Source: DATFKA01 sp035268885
GTDB taxonomy: Bacteria > Bacteroidota > Bacteroidia > Chitinophagales > Saprospiraceae
DNA: 64,000 nucleotides
Assembly: GCA_035268885.1 (NCBI GenBank)
Contig: DATFKA010000080.1
Coordinates: forward strand, 30,945-94,944
Direction of reading: 5' to 3'
The notes under the pieces: model-generated
What the model saw: the letters and a program-made list of their open reading frames with translations, nothing else
What the model was told of the DNA's origin: nothing
Databases searched by the model: none
Made by a program: the position numbers and the translations under genes
Part shown: positions 8,265 through 18,700 of the stretch, in pieces
How positions within the stretch are numbered: the stretch's first letter is position 1
How the letters are laid out: each line of letters opens with the position of its first letter

Positions 8265-10112
8265 ATGATGGTAGGCCATACGAAGTCCTTTTTTCTAAGC
8301 CTTTTAACTTTTTTACTGCTCCTACAAATGCCCGGCCGCGCTTTCGCGCAAAACACAGAGCAAGTGGAGGCCATCTTTCGTTGCGAAAGTATTCCTCAAC
8401 TCATCCAGACCTTTGAATGGTCAGGCACCCGCAGTACCATTCTGCAGTCCATGATGCGCAGCATTCAGAATGAATCCCTCGATAGTGGTTTTGAGCGGCA
8501 GATCATTAGCGAGCTACAAAAAAAGCCCTGGCGGATTAATACCATTAAAGAATTGGAAGCCGAATTCCAGGTCATTAAAGGGCAATACAAAGCTGACCTG
8601 ATTACCGAAGCGCAGGCTCGACTGCGCATGGCCTGTGAATTATCCAAATATCTACACCGGGACTATCTCGAAAATTTTGACCGGGCCTCTATTTTTTCTC
8701 CGCAGTCTGTACCCTATGCTTTCTACACCTACGTGCGCGAAAATGAGCTCTGGCGAAATCTCACTAACCCGGATCTAGATCCGGAAACATCCTACCTGGA
8801 CGACCCGGCAATCGAATCAACCCAGGGAGAGGATATTGGCCTGCAAGAAGATCCTTTCCCCGCCAATAATCCCAGCCCCGCCAGTAATATTGATTTACTA
8901 ACTATACTATACTGGTTGTTTCTCATTTTGATCGGCTGGATTATCCTTTCGGTCATTTCTGGATATTTACTGAAGAATCAGCGTTTTACCAATCCCATCA
9001 CTCGCCAGGTTTTTGACATCCTACTATGGCCCTTTCGTCTCATCCAACCCCTACTCGTAGAGCGACCACCCGGAGAGAAAAAGTTTTTTGGCCTTAGCCA
9101 ACGCGCCTACGGCGATCCGCTGTCCGAAGAGCAACTCAAACTCATGATTGATAATCGAATTGCAGAGACGGAAAAAGAAGAACCGCCCAAAGCAGAAGAG
9201 GCACCAAAAGATAAGCGCATCAATGACCTGCAGGCACAATTAGACCGCCTGGAAAAGGAGCAGACGACTCCCATTTCCCAGCCCTCCAATTCGGACGATC
9301 CGCCACCTTCGGCTATCGACGCACTACAGGCCAAAGTAGACCGGCTGAGTCAGCAACTGGAAACACTAACGCAACAGTTGAACACCCAAAAGCAAGAAAT
9401 AGCAGATCAACAGGAAGACCATAGCCAAACCAGTCAGGAATTAAGTGAATTCCGAAAAGTACTGCAGGAGGAATTAGGTAAATACAAAAAAGATATCGAC
9501 AACCAACTCCTTAATCTCTCAAAAACGATTGCTACCCAAACGGAGGAACCGGAAGACGAGGAAGAGGAAGAAGAGTACGAAGAAGAGCCCCCAGCCGATG
9601 GCGGAATGAGTAATTCACCGGGACTCAACCTGGAAATTGAAACGCCAGACGAGGAGGAGGAAACACCGGAAGAAGACGAAGCAGAAGAGGAAGAGGAAAC
9701 ACCAGAGGAGTCGGAAGAAGAAATCTCCAGTGCTGCTTCGGATCAATTGGAATTAACCCCACTACCCGCTAAGGACAGTCCCAAGCAATATATATACTAC
9801 GCTTCCAGTCCCCAACAAGGCATCTTTAAGGGCCATCGCCTGGAGCATGGGTTCATTCCCAAGCAAACGGTATATAAGATCACCGTCGATAAGGAAAACC
9901 CTGAAAAAGCTAGCTATACGATGGTGACCCACGAGCCAACCATCCGACTCGCGCTGAATATCCTGGACAGCTATATCCTTCCGGCCATGGATTTACGCGG
10001 CCCCGGGAATATTATGGAAGCTACGGATATTGGACCGGTCGAAGCCGGCGAATTAAAGAAAGTGGAAAAAGATTGGCATATTGTGCAGAAGGGGGTCTTG
10101 CACTATAGTTAG
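8265..10112 (+). CDS. Large membrane-anchored coiled-coil protein with acidic linker, unknown function
   Basis: I start this at the double ATG 8265/8268, which gives 615 residues; the longer ORF begins with TTG at 8241. Visible order: a signal peptide to about residue 29 (cleavage near AFAQ); a soluble helical domain to about 180; a short Asp/Pro-rich spacer; one transmembrane helix at about 211-235 (LLTILYWLFLILIGWIILSV); a juxtamembrane segment; a long Gln/Glu coiled coil at about 318-422; a Glu-rich tract at about 428-487, with only a few Ser/Pro/Thr; and a compact C-terminal domain from about 509, starting YIYYASSPQQGIFKG and ending with KDWHIVQKGVLHYS. From memory, similar C-terminal modules occur in uncharacterised Bacteroidota proteins. 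The topology predicts that the N-terminal domain is periplasmic and that the coil and C-terminal domain are cytoplasmic. No function is recognised. A rhomboid protease gene is convergent 15 bases away. Confidence 0.75.
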   Translation: MMVGHTKSFFLSLLTFLLLLQMPGRAFAQNTEQVEAIFRCESIPQLIQTFEWSGTRSTILQSMMRSIQNESLDSGFERQIISELQKKPWRINTIKELEAEFQVIKGQYKADLITEAQARLRMACELSKYLHRDYLENFDRASIFSPQSVPYAFYTYVRENELWRNLTNPDLDPETSYLDDPAIESTQGEDIGLQEDPFPANNPSPASNIDLLTILYWLFLILIGWIILSVISGYLLKNQRFTNPITRQVFDILLWPFRLIQPLLVERPPGEKKFFGLSQRAYGDPLSEEQLKLMIDNRIAETEKEEPPKAEEAPKDKRINDLQAQLDRLEKEQTTPISQPSNSDDPPPSAIDALQAKVDRLSQQLETLTQQLNTQKQEIADQQEDHSQTSQELSEFRKVLQEELGKYKKDIDNQLLNLSKTIATQTEEPEDEEEEEEYEEEPPADGGMSNSPGLNLEIETPDEEEETPEEDEAEEEEETPEESEEEISSAASDQLELTPLPAKDSPKQYIYYASSPQQGIFKGHRLEHGFIPKQTVYKITVDKENPEKASYTMVTHEPTIRLALNILDSYILPAMDLRGPGNIMEATDIGPVEAGELKKVEKDWHIVQKGVLHYS

Positions 10113-10127
10113 GGACAGGCTTTGACT

Positions 10128-10847
10128 TTACCAGCTACTATTTGACCACCAATCGCCGTCGCGGCGCTCCTCGGCTTCGCGCTCCCTTTTGGTCTTGTCA
10201 AAAATATCGCGCTTCAGGAAGAAGTCTTCCCGCAGCAGATTGGAGTCTTCCTCGTAGGCGTAGCGTTTAGGACGCTCGTCTTCTTCAATATTATTGCGGT
10301 AGAGAAAAGCAACAATAATACCGACCACGGCGCCTAACAGATGGCTTTCCCAGGAAACCCCCTCCCGTCCCGGCAGAACGCCCAGAAACATAGAGCCATA
10401 GTACATCAACACAATTAAGGCCAGTACAATGGATTTCAAGTTTCTACGAAAAATACCCGAGAAGAAAACGAAGGCGACCAGACCGTATACGACCCCACTG
10501 GCTCCGATGTGGAATACCTGCCGCCCAAAGCCCCAAACCGCCAATCCACTCAATAAGTAAATCAGGGTAAAACTCGGTATGGCTACCTTTCGGTAAAAGA
10601 AAAGGATCATTGCACTCATAGCAAATAAGGGTGGCGTATTGGCGAGTAAATGCCCCCAGTCGCCGTGAATCATTGGAGAGAATAATATTCCGCGCAGACC
10701 AAAGAGGGTCCGCGGATAAACCCCATAGTACCCAAAATCAAAACCCAACAAGGCCTGGAGCCCGTGGATTAGCCAGAGAAAAGCAATTAGATAAACTGGT
10801 ATCCGAATACTATCGGTCAGCCTTTTTTTAAAACTTATTTTATCCAT
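10128..10847 (-). CDS. Rhomboid-family intramembrane serine protease
   Basis: This 239-residue polytopic protein has six probable membrane helices. Rhomboid hallmarks are present: the conserved H-x-x-x-N in HGDWGHLLANTPPL on helix 2, the catalytic Ser in GASGVVYGLVAFVFF on helix 4, and the catalytic His in WESHLLGAVVGIIVAFLY on helix 6. The hydrophilic tail (from about residue 190) is rich in Glu/Arg/Asp and cytoplasmic. Rhomboids cleave single-pass membrane proteins within or near the membrane. The substrate here is unknown. The adjacent convergent gene encodes a single-pass protein, but the gene order does not by itself show a relationship. The start at 10847 lies only 16 bases from the left end of a MITE-like element, which therefore occupies the promoter region. 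Confidence 0.9.
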   Translation of the reverse strand: MDKISFKKRLTDSIRIPVYLIAFLWLIHGLQALLGFDFGYYGVYPRTLFGLRGILFSPMIHGDWGHLLANTPPLFAMSAMILFFYRKVAIPSFTLIYLLSGLAVWGFGRQVFHIGASGVVYGLVAFVFFSGIFRRNLKSIVLALIVLMYYGSMFLGVLPGREGVSWESHLLGAVVGIIVAFLYRNNIEEDERPKRYAYEEDSNLLREDFFLKRDIFDKTKREREAEERRDGDWWSNSSW

Positions 10848-10863
10848 TTTAAGTACTTACTTA

Positions 10864-11030
10864 CCTAAGTAGGTTGCCCAATTAAATCAAGCAATAATCT
10901 GCGTCTTTTTGGGGCGATTTCTTCGTTACAAAAAGCCTTGGGTAGCTAGGCTATCCGCGGTTTTTGTGCCTCGAACTAGCCCAAAAAAGCCAGCACCTTA
11001 TTACAGACTCAATATGGGCAACCTACTTAC
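10864..11030 (+). mobile_element. MITE-like palindromic element, copy A
   Basis: This element of about 165 bp has 15-bp perfect terminal inverted repeats: TAAGTAGGTTGCCCA at 10866-10880 and its complement at 11015-11029. Inside, further nested complements make almost the whole element one long imperfect hairpin. Examples are CTTTTTGGGG against CCCAAAAAAG, and the central GGGTAGCTAGGCTATCC. It carries no ORF. The reverse complement of nearly the same sequence lies at the right edge of the window (63858-64000); by eye the two differ at about five positions over some 140 bases. The right terminal repeat supplies the TAG stop of the propeller gene at 11023. No convincing target-site duplication is visible. 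Confidence 0.85.
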
Positions 11031-14000
11031 GCTGCCAGCGCTCTTTTAAGCCCAATAATTGATTTTGTAGACTTTGGATCGCATTTTTACTTTGTAAAGT
11101 AGGGGCAGCGTCGGCAGCCTGCAAGAGATTTTGCATAAACAAAAACTGGGCTTGTAAGCCGCGAATGGATTGCGCTGCTGTAGGTACCGCTGAGATATTG
11201 CCATAAAGAATATCCTGCTCCCCAATGGGTCCACCTCCCAATAGGGCATCAATGACCAGCCTTTGCTCCTGGTTTAGGTTTGTCCGCTTTTTGTAGTTCG
11301 TAATCTTTTCGTGAAGTGCCTGCAATTCATGGTAGGCTCGATAACAGGCCATCGAATATTGGGTTTGGGCTTGCAGATCGTCCTCCGAAATTTCCACCCT
11401 TGGATCCATTAAGACCTCTAATGACTCTTCAAAGACCTGACTATCTACGCGCAACTTTATGCGGTAGGTACCCGGCTGAACAAAGGGACCCTGAGGCCCA
11501 GAAGGCGTATTTTTATATACGGCGGCAATCGAAAACTGTCGGCGGGTATCCTGGGGTGGTGTATATCTCAAATCCCACACGAAGCGTTGGTGCCCGGTGG
11601 TCACTTCCAAACTTTGGGCGGGTCTGATCCAGTAAGTGGGGTGAGGTAATGTGTTGGGATCTACCTTTTCAATCGGATCTTTATTGCTGTACTTCCTGAC
11701 CATTTCGCCCTGATTATTCCATATTTCTAATTCGAGGCTAGTCGCTGGTTCTGCTAAATAATAATCGATAATCGCACCATCGGGAGGATTCTGTCCCGTA
11801 GGTTCTTCAGGGGGGAGGGGTGTATCCGAAAACATATTCCAACGCACCCGGTAGGTTTTAGGCGGCGCAAATAAATGGGGTTGCTGGCCTTTGAGTGCCG
11901 CTAATGCTCGCAGCGGTGTAATATTATCCAAAATCCAGATAGACCGGCCGTGCGTTCCGACGACCAAGTCATTCTCTTTAATAACTAAATCGCGAATCGA
12001 AGTGGCTGGCATGTTTTGTCGCAATTCTTGCCAGTGATCGCCATTGTCGACCGAGAAATAAACGGCCCGTTCGGTTCCGGCAAAAAGCAAACCTTCTTGT
12101 TGTGGATCTGCTCTCACCACGTTTACGGGACTATTTGCTGGAAGCCCGTCGGTAATGAGCTCCCAGCTTTGTCCGGCGTCGAGGGTCCGATAGATCAGCG
12201 GTTGCATATTGTCTTTTCGAATGGCGTTCACGGCTACGAAGGCTGCTTTTTCGTCAAAAGTGCTGGCATCAATTTGGGAGATTTTATCCCAGGCGCCTAA
12301 AGCTTTTGGCGTGACCTCCTGCCAGGAGGCACCACCGTCCTGGGTCAGGTGGACCAGCCCGTCGTCGGTTCCGGCCCAGATAATATTTTCATTTTTTGGC
12401 GAAGGGCCTACCGCATAAATGACACCCCGGCGCGCCATGCTGGCCATCTCTTTGGTCTCAAAGTCACCGATGCTGGGCGGCACTTCCGGTTGTACTCGAC
12501 TCAAGTCCGGACTGATGATCTCCCAGGATTGGCCGCCGTTCTGCGTTTTCCAAAGGACGTTGGTGGCGTAAAGTAAAGTCTTGGGATTGGCGGGGTGGAA
12601 AAGTAGGGGCATGGTGCGCAGCGTACGGTAGGCACCACTCCGTAGAGCCTCGGGCGCAACGTTTTGTGATTGCCCCGTTTTTTTATTAAAGCGGACGACT
12701 CTGCCACCATAGATAATATCGGCGTCTAAAGGATCCGGTGCAATGTAGGCGTATTCGTCGGCCCCGACGCCCATAAATTCACGGAAGGAAATTTGTCCGC
12801 CATTACTTCTGCTGGCAATGCCGATAGCTCCACTTTCCTGTTGGCCTCCGTAAACCCAGTAGGGGAACTGGTTGTCGGTAGTGACGTGGTAAATTTGTGA
12901 AGTGGGTTGATTGTACCAGGAACTCCAGGTGCGTCCGCCGTTTACGGTGATCGTCGCCCCCTGATCAGCGGCAAAGATCATAATGTCCGGGTGTTTGGGG
13001 TTAATCCAGATACGGTGGTAATCATCGCCACCCGGTGCGCCTTTGATGGAGGTCCAGGTTTGGCCGCCATCGTCCGATTGATAAGAAGCGATATTACCCA
13101 CAAAGAGTCGGTCTGGATTGGTGGGATGTACTTCTATTTCTGCAAAATCATCGCCGCGGCCCCAAAGTCTCCGGTCGGTATTGATCAGGGTCCAGGAAGC
13201 ACCGGCATCGGTGCTTTTATAGATACCCCCATTTTCACGAGCATCGACACACGCGTAGATCAATTGAGGATTGCTAGGGGCAATACCAATTCCAATGCGA
13301 CCCCGACCCTGAGCCTTACTGGGCAAGCCCCCGGTCAGTTCCTGCCAGGTATCGCCGCCATCGGTTGACTTGTATAGCCCGCAGTTTTCACCCCGAAACC
13401 GGGCGTTTTCCCAGGGGCCTTCCCGATGCTCCCACATGGCAGCGTAGACAATGGAGGGATTGTCAGGGGCAAATTCCACCTGCATGGCGCCCGTATTGTG
13501 GTTAATGTAGAGGATCTTTTCCCAGTTTTTGCCCCCGTCCTGACTTCTGAAGACCCCTCTTTGCTCATTGGGGCCATAAGGGTGTCCCAGCCCCGCCACG
13601 TAGATGATATCCGGATCATTGGGATGAATAATCACCCGTGCCACTTGCTGGATATCCCCCAGACCCATAAACTGCCAGGAGGCACCACCGTCGGTAGATT
13701 TAAAAATACCATCGCCCACTCCCAAATCGGGTCGGTGTAAACCCTCGCCACTGCCCACCACGATAATATCTGGATCACTGGGCGCCACCGCAATATCTCC
13801 CACCGAACCAGTAGGGGCATCATCAAAAATGGGATTCCAGGTACGGCCGTAGTCGTCCGTCTTCCAGACCCCTCCGTTGTTTACCCCCATATAGAAGACA
13901 TTGGGCTGATCCGGGATGCCAAGGGCTCCAACGGTACGGCTTGCCCGGAAGGGACCGATCAGGCGGTAGTCCAGGTTCTGATAATACTCAGGCGGAATCG

Positions 14001-14064
14001 TCTGGCAGAACAGGGAAAGCGGCAGGTACACAAAGAATAGAATGAATACGGCGTTTCGTTTCAT
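11023..14064 (-). CDS. Secreted Vps10/sortilin-type BNR-repeat propeller protein (copy 1)
   Basis: This 1013-residue protein has a signal peptide (MKRNAVFILFFVYLPLSLFC). Residues 30-720 form one or two multi-bladed beta propellers with about eleven Asp-box turns (S-x-D-x-G-x-x-W), for example KSTDGGASWQF, RSQDGGKNWEK, KSTDGGDTWQE and QSDDGGQTWTS. The opening DYRLIGPFRASRTVGALGIP is the family signature. The C-terminal 280 residues include a beta-sandwich region and a helical end (CYRAYHELQALHEKITNYKK). It belongs to the family annotated as glycosyl hydrolase/sortilin N-terminal proteins. Asp-box propellers include sialidases and xyloglucanases, but catalysis is unproven here. It lies downstream of the susCD pair on the same strand, separated by a strong terminator. 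Its stop codon lies inside the end of a MITE-like element. Confidence 0.85.
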   Translation of the reverse strand: MKRNAVFILFFVYLPLSLFCQTIPPEYYQNLDYRLIGPFRASRTVGALGIPDQPNVFYMGVNNGGVWKTDDYGRTWNPIFDDAPTGSVGDIAVAPSDPDIIVVGSGEGLHRPDLGVGDGIFKSTDGGASWQFMGLGDIQQVARVIIHPNDPDIIYVAGLGHPYGPNEQRGVFRSQDGGKNWEKILYINHNTGAMQVEFAPDNPSIVYAAMWEHREGPWENARFRGENCGLYKSTDGGDTWQELTGGLPSKAQGRGRIGIGIAPSNPQLIYACVDARENGGIYKSTDAGASWTLINTDRRLWGRGDDFAEIEVHPTNPDRLFVGNIASYQSDDGGQTWTSIKGAPGGDDYHRIWINPKHPDIMIFAADQGATITVNGGRTWSSWYNQPTSQIYHVTTDNQFPYWVYGGQQESGAIGIASRSNGGQISFREFMGVGADEYAYIAPDPLDADIIYGGRVVRFNKKTGQSQNVAPEALRSGAYRTLRTMPLLFHPANPKTLLYATNVLWKTQNGGQSWEIISPDLSRVQPEVPPSIGDFETKEMASMARRGVIYAVGPSPKNENIIWAGTDDGLVHLTQDGGASWQEVTPKALGAWDKISQIDASTFDEKAAFVAVNAIRKDNMQPLIYRTLDAGQSWELITDGLPANSPVNVVRADPQQEGLLFAGTERAVYFSVDNGDHWQELRQNMPATSIRDLVIKENDLVVGTHGRSIWILDNITPLRALAALKGQQPHLFAPPKTYRVRWNMFSDTPLPPEEPTGQNPPDGAIIDYYLAEPATSLELEIWNNQGEMVRKYSNKDPIEKVDPNTLPHPTYWIRPAQSLEVTTGHQRFVWDLRYTPPQDTRRQFSIAAVYKNTPSGPQGPFVQPGTYRIKLRVDSQVFEESLEVLMDPRVEISEDDLQAQTQYSMACYRAYHELQALHEKITNYKKRTNLNQEQRLVIDALLGGGPIGEQDILYGNISAVPTAAQSIRGLQAQFLFMQNLLQAADAAPTLQSKNAIQSLQNQLLGLKERWQRK

Positions 14065-14147
14065 GATTAGTAGTCGTTATGGAGAATTCATTTTATAGCT
14101 AATCAAGGTAGCAAAATTCAGTGGAAAGCGGATGCATTAAACGAAGA

Positions 14148-14173
14148 AAGCCGCTCCCGGTCGGGAGCGGCTT
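14148..14173 (-). terminator. Strong hairpin terminator after susD-like gene
   Basis: An 11-bp perfect stem (AAGCCGCTCCC with GGGAGCGGCTT) closes a 4-base loop. Read on the minus strand it follows the SusD-like stop codon by about 30 bases and is followed by a T-rich run (TTTCTTCG). It lies between the SusCD pair and the propeller gene at 11023-14064, so it probably ends the susCD transcript. Confidence 0.8.
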
Positions 14174-14204
14174 ACACTTTATATACTCACTAGTTTAAAA
14201 TCGA

Positions 14205-15713
14205 TTAATTCGCATCCCACCAAACGGGAACCGTCAGGTGATTTGAAAAGTCAGAGCCTAATCCCTGACGATCCAGTGCGGTCTGCATGTTAGGGTTCAC
14301 GCCCAATTCGCCTTGTGGTAAGGCCAATCTTACCGGGATAGTCCCATTAGTAACATTACCGGGATAATCTACCGGAGTTAATTCGGGATAACCAGTACGA
14401 CGCCAGTTGGCGAAGGTTTCGTACTCATTCAAGAAGGTGGCTGCCCAGTATTGCTCACCGATTTGCTGCATCGCATTCGCGGCATCATAAGGATTCGCAG
14501 CCAGATAAGTGTCAATATCTGCCGGATCGACGGTAATACCGTAGTGTGTCCATAGATTCATAGCATTGCGTACACCATTCTCGTAGTGGGTAGCGGCATC
14601 GCCAGTATGCCAGCCGCGCACGGCTGCTTCTGCCATTAGTAATTCCGTCTCTGCCGAGGTGATAAACATCATGGGAGAGGCGACGTTTACGATAGTCTGG
14701 TTCACCGGGCTGAAATCATCCAGATCATCACCGGTTGGATTATCAATGATAGTCGTGGCGTCCAGACCATTGGGCAGACCAACAAATTCACCCGTATTGG
14801 CAGATGGGCTAGCGATAATACTCACCCGCGGATCACTGTGGTCTTTCATCCAGTTCATAAAAGTCTCACTGATACGGGGACAGTCATCTCCAAAGCCGTT
14901 CGACTTATCGAGTACCTCTCCGATACCATTCCGATTGATGCCTCCGGGCCCATTAGTATGTACGATGAAAGCATCTTCTCCGGCTTCCAATACACCACCA
15001 GCAATGGCCTTACCTACCCATTCCTGGGCTTTGGCCGCATCTACCTCGGAGAGGCGCATGCCCAGACGTAGCATCAGGGAATTACCAAGGCGCTTCCACT
15101 TATCGGTATCACCGGCGAAGATTAGATCAGCAGAACCAAAACCCCCGTCGCTACCAATCTGAGCAACGGCTTCTTCCAGTTCTTTCAGCATGTCGTCGTA
15201 GATAGCTTCCTGGGAGTCAAACTCCGGAAAATCTATAGCTTCCAGAAAACCCTTTCCTGCTTGAGAATAAGGAACATCCCCATACAAATCCGTTATACGG
15301 TGAAAGATGAGGACTCTCCAGATACGAGCCATGCCTAACATGGTTTGGTCGCCCGTTTCAGTTGTACTTAGCGTATTTACCAGATCCTGCACATCTCGGA
15401 TCGCTTCGGTATACTGGCGATCAAACAGCGAAGAGGAGTAACTGGCATTGTAGGTGTATTTGTCACCAGTCCAGTATCCACAAAGTGCGGCCATGTGTTG
15501 CATCATCATGGAGGAGTAGATCAGACCGGCGCGCCAGTTCTCGTAGCGGCCACCGGAGGTACGCAGCTGTACCCAGGTAAACTGGTAATTAGGATCAATC
15601 TCGTTGGCTGCGTTTGGGTTGGTATTGAGTTCCTCAAAACCATTATCGCAGGAGGTGGTCGTCAGCGAGACTAAAACGAGCAACAATAATATATTTCTGA
15701 CTATTGATTTCAT
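14205..15713 (-). CDS. SusD/RagB-like nutrient-binding outer-membrane lipoprotein (SusD-like_2)
   Basis: This 502-residue lipoprotein has a lipobox ending TTTSCDNG (Cys at residue 22). The opening FEELNTNPNAANEIDPNYQF, the segment GLIYSSMMMQHMAALCGYW and the TPR-like helices around residues 95-190 (RVLIFHRITDLYGDVPYSQA) match the SusD-like family 2 (the PF12771 type). The C-terminal NEYETFANWRRTGYPELTPV is also characteristic. These proteins sit on the outer face of the outer membrane as the lid of a SusC transporter and capture glycan or peptide ligands. The gene is 37 bases downstream of the SusC gene in the same direction, the standard susCD order. The ligand cannot be told from sequence. 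Confidence 0.93.
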   Translation of the reverse strand: MKSIVRNILLLLVLVSLTTTSCDNGFEELNTNPNAANEIDPNYQFTWVQLRTSGGRYENWRAGLIYSSMMMQHMAALCGYWTGDKYTYNASYSSSLFDRQYTEAIRDVQDLVNTLSTTETGDQTMLGMARIWRVLIFHRITDLYGDVPYSQAGKGFLEAIDFPEFDSQEAIYDDMLKELEEAVAQIGSDGGFGSADLIFAGDTDKWKRLGNSLMLRLGMRLSEVDAAKAQEWVGKAIAGGVLEAGEDAFIVHTNGPGGINRNGIGEVLDKSNGFGDDCPRISETFMNWMKDHSDPRVSIIASPSANTGEFVGLPNGLDATTIIDNPTGDDLDDFSPVNQTIVNVASPMMFITSAETELLMAEAAVRGWHTGDAATHYENGVRNAMNLWTHYGITVDPADIDTYLAANPYDAANAMQQIGEQYWAATFLNEYETFANWRRTGYPELTPVDYPGNVTNGTIPVRLALPQGELGVNPNMQTALDRQGLGSDFSNHLTVPVWWDAN

Positions 15714-15750
15714 ATCTATTTTTTTTCTTTATTGAAAATAATGGTTTGGC

Positions 15751-18700
15751 TTAGAATTTAACGTTCAGGTTAAACTGTACATTCCGGGTAGAAGGTACAC
15801 CGAACATTTCCAAACCTTGCGCATTACCCACGTTGTAATTAGATTCCGGATCGATGTTTTCCGCACCACTCCACAGAATAGCTAAGTTACGTCCGGCTAC
15901 CCCAAGTCTGACGCTTGAAACGGGTAGTCCTACTAACAAACGAGAAGGCAGGGTGTAATTCAATACCACCTGACGCAGCTTTCCAAAGTCGGCATTGTAA
16001 ACAAATTCCTCCGTGATATTACTACCAATGTACTGGTAATAATCTTCTACGTCAGCCGCATCGATAGGTCCGATTCCTGTTTCACGACCAGCCAGGGTGT
16101 TTTGGTGTAAACCGCGGGTATATGCAAAGGCATTGGTCGCAGAATACAACACACCACCGGCGCGCATATCGATTAGAAAATTCAGACTCAGATTCTTATA
16201 ACGGAAAGTACTACCAAAACCCATCGTGGTAGGAGAAACCCCCGTACCAAAGTGGGTGAATTCCCCCTGCTCGGGTAAACCATCTGCACCAACGATGATC
16301 GTACCGTCTTCATTGCGGTTAAAGGCGAACCCAGCTACCTGACTATAGGGTAGCCCCTCTACATTTTCAATGTAAGCGTTACGAGTACGGCTTTCACCGG
16401 CACGCAGCGACTCACCATCTTGCTCGGGAGTTAACAAGCTGACAACTTCGTTCTGGTTATTCGCAAAATTGAAAGTCGCATCCCAGCTGAAGTTAGCTTT
16501 ATCAATGATACGTGCATTCACTAATACTTCGACACCGGTATTGGTCATCTCTCCCAAGTTGACAATTTTGGAGCCGAAACCAGATGTGCTGGATACGGCA
16601 GCGCCAATAATGTCTCCTTCCGTTCGACGGTCGTAGTAAGTGAAGTCTACATCAAAACGGCCATTGAATAAGCGCATGTCAAATCCAGCTTCGAACTCTT
16701 TAGTGAGTAAAGGAGTAAGGTTGGCATTAGGAATGGATCCATTAGAGATAGCCCCCAGTGGATTGCCCAGGTGACCCTGGCCTTGGATACCGTAGGTCAG
16801 ACTCAAGGCATAAGGTTGCGCTGCTGCCCCCGGTCCGGATCCAGTAGCATAAGAAGTACGGAATTTCAAGAAAGAAATTGCACTTGGCAATTTAACTAAT
16901 TCAGAAACAACGGCGCTCAGACCAGTAGAATAGTATCCCTGGTTGTTTTCACTTTCTCCAACGGGAGAAGTCAGGGTAGAGAACCAGTCGTTACGATAGG
17001 TACCACTCAGATAAATGGAGCGCATCAGTCCGATTTCTGCCGAACCAAAAAGTGAGTTGACCTGCCATTCACTGAATCCAAAAGCGATATTCTGATTGGC
17101 TGTATTGGTTAGCGAATGGAAGAAGGGTATATTGAATTGGTTACCACTACCGCCTAAAGTCTCGTCAAAGTTGCGCTGCTGATTACCACCAGCTAATAAA
17201 CTCAAGCTGAAATTATCGGAGATATCTTTATTAAAGCCCAGAAGTAGCTCTGTATTCAACTCCTGAACTTCATTGTTGGTTTCACTAATCTGACCAAATG
17301 GGCTGTAAGCCGTTCCGTAAGGCGTCAGATCGCGCCGACGATAAGTGTAGCGGTCCAGGCCAATCTTACCACGGGCGTATAGATCATCGGTGATGCTATA
17401 CTGTAACTGCATCTTACCCAGTAAACGGTTTTTCTGGGTATTGTTTTCAAACTGATGAGCTGCCCAGTAAGGATTAGTAACGAAAATATTATCGTTGAAC
17501 TGCAACTCCGTTCCATCGGGTGTGGCGCCAAGTTTACCAGGGTCCCCTGTCAGGTCTTCCACATTGATGGAAGCCGGTAAAGATAGCGCGGTATAATTCG
17601 CATTACCCGGTGAATCTGATAATCTAGGCCGATTTACTGCGTTTTCATAAACGTACATCGCTGATAAGGTAGCACTCAAACGCTCCGTTACTTTGGCATT
17701 AGTGCGCAGCGTAAAGTTGCGGCGCGCCAGTCCGGAGTTGGGTAGAATATCTTCATTATCCAGGTTAGAGGCGGAGAAGCGGAAATTTACCTTTTCTGAA
17801 CCGCCGGTTAAGGTTAGTGTATTGATAAAGGAACTTCCCGTGCGGTAAAAACGATCGGCGTTATTACCGACATCAGAATAAGGACGAGATACCCCGTCAA
17901 ACTGCATTACGCTACTACCGTCCAGACGCTCTCCCCAGGAGTATAGTCCCTGAGCCAGGGCTTCCGCCTGGGTAGTGGGCTTCGTACCATCGAGTCCGTG
18001 TCCGTATTCTCTCTGGAAGTCGTAAGTGTCGTTCAGGCTGGCTACCTGTAGCTGAGAACTGAATTCTACGCCGATACCGTCGCGCTTGGCACCACTCTTG
18101 GTCGTAATCTCGATAACTCCATTTGCCGAACGGTAACCGTAAAGTGCAGCTGCGGAGGTACCTTTCAATACGGAGATACTTGCAATATCTTCCGGATTGA
18201 TAGAGGAGATACCATCCCCCCCATCGGCACCACCCCACATACCTGCAGAACCCAGGTTCTTATTGTCGATGGGTACTCCATCTACTACGTAGAGCGGCTG
18301 GTTATTACCAGAGAGTGAGTTATTCCCCCGAATAATGACCCGGGATGAACCAGCGGCACCGGTTGCGGTGGAGGCAACGTTGACCCCGGCTACCTTACCC
18401 GCCAGTGAATTGGCCACATTGGTCTCTCTGGCTTCTGAGAAACCTTCCGGATCCAGTTCTGAAACGGAGTAGGTCAGGGCTTTTTTCTGTTTTTCTACGC
18501 CCAGGGCAGTAACGACCATCTCATCTAATTGGACCCCTTCTCGCAGGGTGAGGTCAATCGTGGTTTGGTTGTTGACCTCTCGGGTCACAGTTTCAAACCC
18601 AGTATAACTAAAAGTGATGGAGGCTCCATCACTTACTTCAATGGTGTATTTTCCATCTATATCGGAAAGTACACCATTTGCTGTGCCCGTTTCAACTACG

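Noticed and set aside
12907..13368. 153-residue plus-strand ORF inside the propeller gene
   Set aside because: It is antisense to Asp-box repeats of the minus-strand propeller gene; no independent signal.
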